Source: Streptosporangiaceae bacterium
Lineage (GTDB): Bacteria; Actinomycetota; Actinomycetes; Streptosporangiales; Streptosporangiaceae
Direction: 5' to 3'
Assembly: GCA_025934375.1 (NCBI GenBank)
Contig: JAICYD010000076.1
Location: 1 to 33,792, forward strand
DNA: 33,792 nucleotides
Shown: piece after piece, positions 22,307 to 30,129 of the stretch
How the letters are laid out: every line of letters begins with the position of its first letter
Position numbering within the stretch: the stretch's first letter is position 1
Position numbers and translations under genes: made by a program
Notes under the pieces: model-generated
Databases searched by the model: none
Told to the model about the DNA's origin: nothing
What the model saw: only the letters and a program-made list of their open reading frames with translations

Positions 22307-23232
22307 CGACCGCAGACGGCAAGTTCGCCGAGGCAACCGCCGACGTCCGGTGGGCGGCGGCGACCGCGAAGGCGGACACGCTGATCGAGGCGCTGCCGTG
22401 GCTGGACCGCTTCCACGGCGAGATCGTCGTCATCAAGTACGGCGGCCACGCCATGAACGACGAGGAGCTGCGGGCCGGGTTCGCCCAGGACCTGGTGTTC
22501 TTGCGCTACGCGGGACTGCGCCCGGTCGTCGTGCACGGCGGCGGGCCGCAGGTCACCGAGTTGCTGGACCGGCTCGGCATCGAGTCGACCTTCACCGCCG
22601 GGCTGCGGGTCACCACGCCGGAGACGATCGACGTGGTCCGCATGGTGCTGGCCGGCAAGGTCAACAAGGACATCGTCGGGCTGGTCAACCGCTACCGCCC
22701 GTTCGCGGTCGGGCTGTCGGGCGAGGACGCCAACCTGTTCACCGCGCGGCGCAAGCTCGCCATCGTCGACGGCGAGCCGGTCGACATCGGCCTGGTCGGC
22801 GACATCGTGACCACCGACCCGGGCGCCGTGCGGGCGCTCATCAAGGACGGCCGCATCCCCGTCGTGTCCAGCGTGGCCCGCGGCGAGGCCGGCGAGACCT
22901 ACAACGTCAACGCCGACACCGCCGCCGCCGCCCTGGCGGTGGCGCTCGGCGCGGCCAAGCTGGTCGTGCTCACCGACGTGGCCGGCCTGTACCGCGACTG
23001 GCCAGCCTCCACCGAGGTGATCAGCCAGCTCACCGCCAAGGAGCTGGAGGTCATCCGGCCCTCCCTGTCGGCGGGGATGATCCCCAAGATGGAGGCCTGC
23101 CTGACGGCGGTGCGCGGCGGGGTGCCGCAGGCGCACGTCCTGGACGGCCGGCTCAAGCACGCTGTCCTGCTCGAGATCTTCACCGATTCAGGCATCGGAA
23201 CGATGGTGATTGGAGACGACACCGATGAGTGA
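22303..23232 (+). CDS. argB: Acetylglutamate kinase
   Basis: Phosphorylates N-acetylglutamate with ATP, the committed second step and usually the arginine-feedback point. 309 residues. Amino-acid-kinase motifs: IVVIKYGGHAM with the catalytic Lys, VVVHGGGPQVTELL, LSGEDANLF, VNADTAAAALAVALGAAKLV, LTDVAGLY. The N-terminal helix (TLIEALPWLDRFHG) is the extension that in arginine-sensitive hexameric enzymes links dimers, so feedback inhibition by arginine is likely. Starts within ATGA of argJ's end; its stop lies 8 bp inside argD. Confidence 0.96.
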   Translation: MTTADGKFAEATADVRWAAATAKADTLIEALPWLDRFHGEIVVIKYGGHAMNDEELRAGFAQDLVFLRYAGLRPVVVHGGGPQVTELLDRLGIESTFTAGLRVTTPETIDVVRMVLAGKVNKDIVGLVNRYRPFAVGLSGEDANLFTARRKLAIVDGEPVDIGLVGDIVTTDPGAVRALIKDGRIPVVSSVARGEAGETYNVNADTAAAALAVALGAAKLVVLTDVAGLYRDWPASTEVISQLTAKELEVIRPSLSAGMIPKMEACLTAVRGGVPQAHVLDGRLKHAVLLEIFTDSGIGTMVIGDDTDE

Positions 23233-24499
23233 GACCTCTGCGATGCCCTCATCTCCCGGGGCGGCGACCCCCCGTACCCCCCGGAGCAGCGCCGATGGAG
23301 AGAAAAGGGGATCGGCGCTGCAAAAGCGCTTCGCCGCGGCCCTGATGCCGAACTACGGTGTCCCGCCGGTGGCGATCGCCCGCGGCCAGGGCAGCCGGGT
23401 CTGGGACCTGGACGGCAAGGAGTACCTCGACCTGATCGCTGGCATCGCGGTCAGCGCGCTCGGCCACGCCCACCCGGCGCTCGTCAGCGCGGTGTCCGCC
23501 CAGGTCGCCAAGGTCGCCCACACCTCCAACCTCTTCCTGCACGAGCCCGAGGTGGCCCTCGCCGAGAAGCTGCTGAGCCTGCTCGGTGAAGACGGGCGGG
23601 TCTTCTTCAGCAACTCCGGCACCGAGGCCAACGAGGCCGCGATCAAGCTGGTCCTCCGCAAGCAGGCCGCGGCTACCAGCGGACGCAACGTCATCGTTGC
23701 TGCCGATCACAGCTTCCATGGCCGCTCGCTGGGGTCGCTGGCGATCACCGGCAAGGAGTCGATCCGCGCCCCGTTCGCGCCGTTCGGGCTGACCGTCCGC
23801 TGGGTGCCCTATGGCGACGCCGACGCGCTCGCGGCGGCGGTCACGCCGGACGTGGCCGGGGTGTTCCTGGAGCCGACCCTCGGCGAGAGCGGGGTCATCC
23901 CGGCCCCGGCCGGCTACCTGCGGGCCGCCCGGGACGCCGCCACCGCGGCGGGCGCGGCGCTGGTCCTCGACGAGATCCAAAGCGGAATCGGCCGCACTGG
24001 CGCGTGGTTCGCCTGCCAGGCCGAGGGCATCGTGCCCGACGTCATCACGCTGGCCAAGGGGCTGGGCGGCGGCCTGCCGATCGGCGCCTGCATCGGGATC
24101 GGCGAGTACGGCACCGGGTTCGCCGCCGGCGACCACGGGTCAACCTTCGGCGGGAACCCGGTCTCGTGCGCGGCCGCGCTCGCGGTCATCGACACCATCG
24201 TTGCCGAGGGCATCCTCGGCAACGTCATCAAGGTCGGCGCGCAGCTCATCGACGGCATCGCCGCCATCGACCACCCGTTGCTGGCGGGTGTGCGCGGTAG
24301 CGGCCTGTGGCTGGCGGCGGTGCTCAGCGGCGACCACTCGGCGCCGGTCGCCGTCGCCGCCCGCGAGCGCGGCTTCCTGGTCAACCCGGTCCAGCCGGAC
24401 GCGATCCGGATCGCGCCGCCGCTGATCTTGTCGGCCGCCGAGGCCGAGGAGTTCCTCACCGCCTTCCCGGCCATCCTCGACGCCGCGCGGGGGGCGTGA
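23225..24499 (+). CDS. argD: Acetylornithine aminotransferase
   Basis: PLP enzyme that makes N-acetylornithine from the semialdehyde with glutamate as donor. 424 residues. Class-III motifs: YLDLIAGIAVSALGHAHP, FFSNSGTEANEAAIKL, SFHGRSLGSLAITGKESIRA, LDEIQSGIGRTG, and the PLP-binding Lys278 in ITLAKGLGGGLPIGA. Residues about 8-32 are a Pro/Ser/Gly-rich stretch before the normal start of the fold (LQKRFAAALMPNYGVPPVAI), longer than usual. ATG 23225 lies in the end of argB with GGAG 10 nt upstream; a later start is possible because the extension is not conserved in character. Confidence 0.95.
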   Translation: MSETSAMPSSPGAATPRTPRSSADGEKRGSALQKRFAAALMPNYGVPPVAIARGQGSRVWDLDGKEYLDLIAGIAVSALGHAHPALVSAVSAQVAKVAHTSNLFLHEPEVALAEKLLSLLGEDGRVFFSNSGTEANEAAIKLVLRKQAAATSGRNVIVAADHSFHGRSLGSLAITGKESIRAPFAPFGLTVRWVPYGDADALAAAVTPDVAGVFLEPTLGESGVIPAPAGYLRAARDAATAAGAALVLDEIQSGIGRTGAWFACQAEGIVPDVITLAKGLGGGLPIGACIGIGEYGTGFAAGDHGSTFGGNPVSCAAALAVIDTIVAEGILGNVIKVGAQLIDGIAAIDHPLLAGVRGSGLWLAAVLSGDHSAPVAVAARERGFLVNPVQPDAIRIAPPLILSAAEAEEFLTAFPAILDAARGA

Positions 24500-24502
24500 G
24501 GC

Positions 24503-25423
<921 letters not shown>

Positions 25424-25461
25424 CGGTAGTGAACGGCTCACCCCGAAGACTTCGCGCAGCC

Positions 25462-25515
25462 CGAAGAGTTTTCATCGCATACGATGAAAACTCTTCGAGA
25501 CTCGAAAACTCTTCG
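25462..25515. promoter_or_regulatory. Perfect 16-bp-arm palindrome plus third half-site, argF-argR gap
   Basis: CGAAGAGTTTTCATCG (25462-25477) and CGATGAAAACTCTTCG (25482-25497) are exact complements around CATA. The element GAAAACTCTTCG occurs again at 25504-25515, 18 bp after its first copy, so there are three half-sites. It begins 38 bp after argF and 134 bp before argR. It may be the argF terminator (no T-run), the argR operator, or part of the mini-ORF at 25484-25531. It is clearly more AT-rich than its surroundings and does not match the ARG box. Confidence 0.7.
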
Positions 25516-25526
25516 CGATTTGGCGA

Positions 25527-25555
25527 GATAACAGCAAGACGCGGGACGCTGGGCG
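25527..25555 (+). repeat. 29-bp direct repeat, copy upstream of argR
   Basis: Begins GATAACAGCAAGA and ends ACGCTGGGCG. It matches 26293-26321 at 26 of 29 positions (differences at offsets 14, 19 and 25). The two copies bracket the argR gene 766 bp apart. Confidence 0.8.
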
Positions 25556-25595
25556 GGGCACATGGCGGCAGGGGGCGCATGACGGCGGGGGGCCC

Positions 25596-26294
25596 GTGAC
25601 GACACCGGTGACGAAGACCGCGCGGCAGGCGCGGATCGCCGACATCCTCGGCCGGGAGCAGGTCCACTCGCAGGATGAGCTGGCCGCGTTGCTGCGCCAG
25701 TACGGCCTGACGGTGGCGCAGGCCACGCTGTCGCGCGACCTTGACGAGCTCGGCGTCGTCCGGCTGCGGGCCTTCGACGGGAAGATGGTGTACGCGCTGC
25801 CCGGCGAGCCGGGCGGGCCAGGGTCGCGCCCGGGTACCGGCAGCGGCGCGGCGCACGCGCCCGCGCTGCCGGCCGCCGACGGCGAGCCGCCGGGCGGGGC
25901 GTCGCCGGGAGTTCCATCCGCTGGCCACGCGGATGCCCGCGCCGACGCGGTGCTGCCCGACAAGGTCCCGGCGGGCGCGGTCCCGGCCGACCCGCTGCCG
26001 GGCGATACGGCATCGCCCGAGACGGTGTCGCCCGACACGCTGGCCGGCGGGCAGCGGCTGGCCCGGTTCCTGAGCGAGCTGCTGACCTCCGCCGAGGCGA
26101 GCGCCAACCTCGTGGTCTTGCGGACCCCGGCGGGGGCGGCGCAGTTCCTGGCCTCGGTCATCGACCACGTGGCGTGGCACTCCATCTTGGGCACGGTCGC
26201 CGGCGACGACACCGTCCTGGTCATCGCGCGCGACCCGGCCGGCGGCGCCGCGCTGGCGGCGGAGTTCCTGCGCCTCGCCGAGCGCCGCCGCTGA
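25596..26294 (+). CDS. argR: Arginine repressor with extended linker
   Basis: Hexameric arginine-responsive repressor of the arg genes, presumed to bind the ARG boxes before argC. 232 residues, well above the usual 150-175. N-terminal winged helix at 8-70 (ARQARIADILGREQVHSQDE, GLTVAQATLSRDLDELGVVR) with the SRDLDELG motif. The C-terminal core starts near residue 150 (RLARFLSELLTSAEASANLV) and has TPAGAAQFLASVID and GTVAGDDTVLVIAR, with the GDDT arginine-binding loop. Between them is an insertion of about 70 Pro/Ala/Gly/Asp-rich residues. Start GTG 25596 follows a GGGGGG stretch. The gap from argF is 172 bp, so argR may have its own promoter. Confidence 0.93.
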   Translation: MTTPVTKTARQARIADILGREQVHSQDELAALLRQYGLTVAQATLSRDLDELGVVRLRAFDGKMVYALPGEPGGPGSRPGTGSGAAHAPALPAADGEPPGGASPGVPSAGHADARADAVLPDKVPAGAVPADPLPGDTASPETVSPDTLAGGQRLARFLSELLTSAEASANLVVLRTPAGAAQFLASVIDHVAWHSILGTVAGDDTVLVIARDPAGGAALAAEFLRLAERRR

Positions 26295-26321
26295 TAACAG
26301 CAAGAGGCGGAACGCTAGGCG
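26293..26321 (+). repeat. 29-bp direct repeat, copy at the argR stop
   Basis: Starts inside the TGA of argR (GATAACAGCAAGA) and ends ACGCTAGGCG; 26 of 29 positions equal 25527-25555. The rest of the gap to argH (26322-26459) is G/C-rich with no recognised ARG box or promoter. Confidence 0.8.
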
Positions 26322-26459
26322 CCCTCACGCCGGGCGGCGGGGGCGGGCGCGCCAGTCGCCCGGCGGGACGCTGGCAACCTCGCGTCGGCGGCGGCGGGCC
26401 CCACTAGGCTGGGTCGCGACGCCGGGGCCGCAATCGCTATCTCAAGGAAGCTGGAAGCT

Positions 26460-27881
26460 GTGACTGACAACGAATCCGCCGGGCCGATGCGACTTTGGGG
26501 AGGCCGGTTCGAGGGCAGCCCGGCCGCCGCGCTGGCGCAGTTGTCGCTGAGCGTGCACTTCGACTGGCGGCTGGCCCGGTATGACCTGCGGGCGTCGCGG
26601 GCGCACGCGCGGATGCTGCACCGGGCCGGGCTGCTGACCAGCGATGAGGCCGGCGCGATGCTCAAGGCGCTGGATGACCTGGACCACGCGGTGGAGGACG
26701 GGTCGTTCCGGCCGACGGTCGCCGATGAGGACGTGCACACCGCGCTGGAGCGCGGCCTGCTGGAGCGCCTGGGCGCCCTGGGCGGCAAGCTGCGCGCCGG
26801 GCGCAGCCGCAACGACCAGGTCGCCACTGACCTGCGGCTTTACCTGCGCGACCACGCGCGGCTGATCGTCAGCAGGCTCGCCGAGTTGCAGACCGCGCTG
26901 ATCAGCCAGGCCGAGGCGTGCGGGGACACCCCGGCGCCGGGCATGACGCACCTGCAGCACGCGCAGCCGGTGCTGTTCGCGCACCAGTTGCTGGCGCACG
27001 TCCAGGCGTTCGCGCGCGACGCGGCCCGGCTGCGGGACTGGGACAAGCGGGCCGCGGTCAGCCCGCTGGGCGCGGGCGCGCTGGCGGGGTCGTCGCTGCC
27101 GATCGACCCGCAGGTCTTCGCGGCCGAGCTTGGCTTCGCGCGCCCGGCCGCCAACTCGATGGACGCGGTCGCCGACCGGGACTTCGCCGCCGAGTTCTGC
27201 TTCGTCGCGGCGCTCATGGGCGTGCACCTGTCCCGGCTGGGGGAGGAGGTCGTGCTGTGGTCGTCGGCGGAGTTCGGCTGGATCGAGATCGACGACGCGT
27301 ACGCGACGGGCTCCTCGATCATGCCGCAGAAGAAGAACCCCGACGTCGCCGAGCTGGCCCGGGGCAAGGCGGGACGTCTCATCGGCGACCTGACCGGCCT
27401 GCTCACCACGCTGAAGGGGCTCCCGCTCACGTACAACCGCGACCTGCAAGAGGACAAGGAGCCGGTGTTCGACGCCGTCGACACCCTGCTCCTGGTCCTG
27501 CCCGCGATGGCCGGGCTGGTGGCGACGCTGCGGATCAACGCCCGGCGGCTGCGCGAGCTGGCCCCGGCGGGCTTCACCCTGGCCACCGACCTGGCCGAGT
27601 ACCTGGTCAAGCGGGGCGTGGCGTTCCGGGAGGCGCACGAGATCGTCGGCCACCTCGTGGTGTGGTGCCAGGTCAACGAGGTCGGCCTGGATGAGGTGAG
27701 CGACGCCGACCTGGCCAAGGTGTCCCCGCACCTGACCCCCGACGTCCGTTCGGTGCTCACCGTGGACGGCGCGATCGCCGCCCGCGAGGGAGTCGGCGGC
27801 ACCGCCCCGGTCCGGGTGGCCGAGCAGCTCACGGAGGTTCGCGCGGTCGTCGACGACGCCGCGGCGTGGGCCGCCGGCTAG
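26460..27881 (+). CDS. argH: Argininosuccinate lyase
   Basis: Last step of arginine synthesis: splits argininosuccinate into arginine and fumarate. 473 residues, the usual length. Motifs: MRLWGGRF, AGRSRNDQVATDLRL, MTHLQHAQPV, the fumarase-superfamily signature GSSIMPQKKNPD with the catalytic Ser loop, and TYNRDLQEDKEPVFD. GTG 26460 has GGAAG stretches just upstream. argG (argininosuccinate synthase), normally directly before argH in actinomycetes, is not in the 165 bp before it or elsewhere in the window, so it must be encoded elsewhere. Confidence 0.96.
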   Translation: MTDNESAGPMRLWGGRFEGSPAAALAQLSLSVHFDWRLARYDLRASRAHARMLHRAGLLTSDEAGAMLKALDDLDHAVEDGSFRPTVADEDVHTALERGLLERLGALGGKLRAGRSRNDQVATDLRLYLRDHARLIVSRLAELQTALISQAEACGDTPAPGMTHLQHAQPVLFAHQLLAHVQAFARDAARLRDWDKRAAVSPLGAGALAGSSLPIDPQVFAAELGFARPAANSMDAVADRDFAAEFCFVAALMGVHLSRLGEEVVLWSSAEFGWIEIDDAYATGSSIMPQKKNPDVAELARGKAGRLIGDLTGLLTTLKGLPLTYNRDLQEDKEPVFDAVDTLLLVLPAMAGLVATLRINARRLRELAPAGFTLATDLAEYLVKRGVAFREAHEIVGHLVVWCQVNEVGLDEVSDADLAKVSPHLTPDVRSVLTVDGAIAAREGVGGTAPVRVAEQLTEVRAVVDDAAAWAAG

Positions 27882-28561
27882 TGGCCCGCGACGGGCTGCT
27901 CGCGCGCGAGTTCTTCGACCGCCCCTCGGCCGAGGTCGCCCCGGAACTGCTCGGCTGCGTGCTGGAGCACGAAACCGTCGACGGGCTCGTCGCGGTCCAG
28001 GTCACCGAGGTGGAGGCGTACGCGGGCGAGGCCGACCCCGCCTCGCACGCCTGGCGGGGACGCACCCAGCGCACCGCGGTGATGTTCGGCCCGCCGGGGC
28101 ACGCGTACGTGTACTTCACCTACGGCATGCACTTTTGCGTGAACCTCGTGTGCATGCCCGAGGGGACGGCGTCGGCGGTCTTGCTGCGGGCGGGCCGGAT
28201 CGTGGCGGGGGAGGACGTCGCCCGCGCCCGCCGGGACCGGCGCGGCACCCGGATCCCGGCCCGCGACCTGGCCCGCGGCCCGGCCCGGCTGTGCCAGGCG
28301 CTGGCCATCTACCGGTCCCTGGACGGCGCCGACGTCTGCGACGCGGGCTCCGCGCTGCGGATCCGGCCGGGGGCAGCTCCCGCGAGCCCGTCCGGCGACG
28401 GCGAGGCAGGCCCAACGGGGACGATCCGTTCCGGCCCGAGGATCGGGGTGAGCCGGGCGGCGCAGATCGAGTGGCGCTTTTGGCTAGACGGCGACCCGAC
28501 CGTCTCGCCCTACCGCCCCTACACCCGCCGGACCGCGCGCAGCGCGGGCGCTAGCTCCTAG
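27881..28561 (+). CDS. mpg: 3-methyladenine (alkyladenine) DNA glycosylase
   Basis: Base-excision repair enzyme that removes alkylated purines. 226 residues. AAG/MPG motifs: LLAREFFDRPSAEVAPELLG, catalytic Glu in QVTEVEAYAG, SHAWRGRTQRTAVMFGPPGH, AYVYFTYGMHFCVNLV (DNA-intercalating Tyr region), and GPARLCQALAI. Start GTG 27881 shares a base with argH's TAG (TAGTG), which suggests coupling; GTG 27866 is an in-frame alternative. The argH-mpg order is common in actinobacteria. The stop lies in the first unit of a 16-bp tandem repeat. Confidence 0.9.
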   Translation: MARDGLLAREFFDRPSAEVAPELLGCVLEHETVDGLVAVQVTEVEAYAGEADPASHAWRGRTQRTAVMFGPPGHAYVYFTYGMHFCVNLVCMPEGTASAVLLRAGRIVAGEDVARARRDRRGTRIPARDLARGPARLCQALAIYRSLDGADVCDAGSALRIRPGAAPASPSGDGEAGPTGTIRSGPRIGVSRAAQIEWRFWLDGDPTVSPYRPYTRRTARSAGASS

Positions 28562-28634
28562 GCCGCTGGCTCCCAAGGCGGCTGGCTCCCTAGGCGGCTG
28601 GCTCCCTAGGCGGCTGGTGCCCTAGGCTTCCTGG
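28556..28634. repeat. 16-bp tandem repeat between mpg and cysS
   Basis: Units at 28556 (15 bp, TCCTAGGCCGCTGGC), 28571 (TCCCAAGGCGGCTGGC), 28587 (TCCCTAGGCGGCTGGC), 28603 (TCCCTAGGCGGCTGGT) and a degenerate one from 28619 (GCCCTAGGCTTCC). The TAG in the first unit is the stop of mpg. The CTA in the last, read on the minus strand, is the stop of the cysteinyl-tRNA synthetase gene. The CCTAGG cores are palindromic. Confidence 0.85.
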
Positions 28635-30013
28635 CCCGTGCCGTACCACCAACGGGTTCCCCCGGCGGTGTCCTCGATGATGATGCCCTTGGCGGCGAGC
28701 TGAGCGCGGATCTCGTCGGCCTCGGCGAACCGGCGGGCGGCGCGCAGCTCGGCGCGCAGCCGGACCTGCTCCTCGATGTGGGCGTCGCCGCCGTCGCCGC
28801 CGTCGCCAGCACCGCGCAGGTCGAAGGCGTCGAACAGCGCGTCGACCTCCATCAGGAAGTCGCGCACGTCCGCGCCGAGGCCCGACTCGTGCCGGTTGAG
28901 TGACCGGACCAGGCTAAACAAGGCAGCCAGGGCGCCGGGGGTGTCGAAGTCATCGTCAAGGGCGGCGAAGAACGCCTCGCGCCCGGCGCGCACCTCGCGC
29001 GCCACCGCGTCCGGCGACGGGCCGTCGGCGGTGGCCCGCCGGTACAGGCTCTCGATCCGCTTGCGGCTGGCCTGCGCGGAGTCCATCAGCTCGTCGGTGA
29101 CCTCCATCGAGCTGCGGTAGTGGTGGCTGATGAAGGCATAGCGCAGCGTGCGCCGGTCCCACTGCTGCCGCAGCTGGCGGACCGTGGTGAAGTTGCCCTC
29201 GCTCCTGGCCATCTTCGCGCCGTCGATCCGCAGCAGCCCGGTGTGCATCCAGTAGCGGGCCAGCGGCGCGCGGCCGGAGATCTTCTCCATCTGCGCGATC
29301 TCCGCCTCGTGGTGGGGGAAGATCAGGTCGACCGCCCCGCCGTGCAGGTCGTACTGGGCGCCGAAGAACTTCTCGGTGATCGCCGTGTCCTCGATGTGCC
29401 AGCCGGGGCGGCCGGGACCGAGCTGGGTGTCCCAGCTTGGCTCGCCGGGCTTGGCGCGCTTCCACAGCGCGAAGTCGCCAGGGTTGCGCTTGGCGTGGTG
29501 CTCATCGATCCGCGACAGCGAGTCTTCGGGGGCCACCGTCATCCGCCCGGACAGCTTGCCGTACTCCGGGAACGCGGACAGGTCGAAGTACCAGCCGTCG
29601 TCGAGCTCATAGGCCGCGCCCGCGGCGATCAGCCGCCGCACCTGGGAGACGATCTCCGGGATGTGATCCAGGGCGCGCGCGGTGTCGGTCACCGCGGTGT
29701 TGCCCAGCCAGCGCATGTCCTCGTCGTAGGCGGCCTGGAAGTAGTCCGCCAGCTCGCGGGCGCTCTGCCCGGCCTGCGCGGCCCGCGCGATGATCTTGTC
29801 GTCGATGTCGGTGACGTTCTGCAGGTACCGCACCTCGTACCGGCGGCCGAGGTAGCGCGCGATGAAGTCGAATTGCGTGTAGGTCTTGGCGTGGCCCGCG
29901 TGACTGTAGTCATAGACGGTCGGACCGCACACGAACATGCGAACCAGTGCCGGATCCTGAGGCGCGAAGTCCTCAACCTCCCTGGTCAGCGTGTTGTAAA
30001 CGCGCAGCCCCAT
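28622..30013 (-). CDS. cysS: Cysteinyl-tRNA synthetase, atypical (archaeal-like motifs)
   Basis: Class I enzyme predicted to charge tRNA-Cys. 463 residues. The first zinc ligand is C29 (MFVCGPTVYDY). The HIGH motif is HAGH (38-41), followed by YLQNVTDIDDKIIARA. The normal GWHIEC becomes GWHIED (D209 replaces the second zinc Cys); FPHHEAE supplies His and E238. KMSKS is KMARS (267-271). GWHIEDTAI and the NVTDIDDKII context recall archaeal CysRS. A C-terminal helical domain is present. ATG 30013 has AAGGAAG 6 nt upstream. It lies 116 bp downstream of a paralogous MshC-like gene. It could be a second CysRS or a cysteine ligase with another acceptor; whether a standard cysS exists elsewhere cannot be seen. 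Confidence 0.88.
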   Translation of the reverse strand: MGLRVYNTLTREVEDFAPQDPALVRMFVCGPTVYDYSHAGHAKTYTQFDFIARYLGRRYEVRYLQNVTDIDDKIIARAAQAGQSARELADYFQAAYDEDMRWLGNTAVTDTARALDHIPEIVSQVRRLIAAGAAYELDDGWYFDLSAFPEYGKLSGRMTVAPEDSLSRIDEHHAKRNPGDFALWKRAKPGEPSWDTQLGPGRPGWHIEDTAITEKFFGAQYDLHGGAVDLIFPHHEAEIAQMEKISGRAPLARYWMHTGLLRIDGAKMARSEGNFTTVRQLRQQWDRRTLRYAFISHHYRSSMEVTDELMDSAQASRKRIESLYRRATADGPSPDAVAREVRAGREAFFAALDDDFDTPGALAALFSLVRSLNRHESGLGADVRDFLMEVDALFDAFDLRGAGDGGDGGDAHIEEQVRLRAELRAARRFAEADEIRAQLAAKGIIIEDTAGGTRWWYGTGQEA

Positions 30014-30129
30014 CGAAGACTTCCTTTCGTTGCGGGACTGGAAAAAAGCCATTACCTAACGGATAACTCTAGGGCACCGCGGACCCCGGCCTGTCGGCGT
30101 GAATGGGCCTGCCTGCCTCGGGCGGCCCG

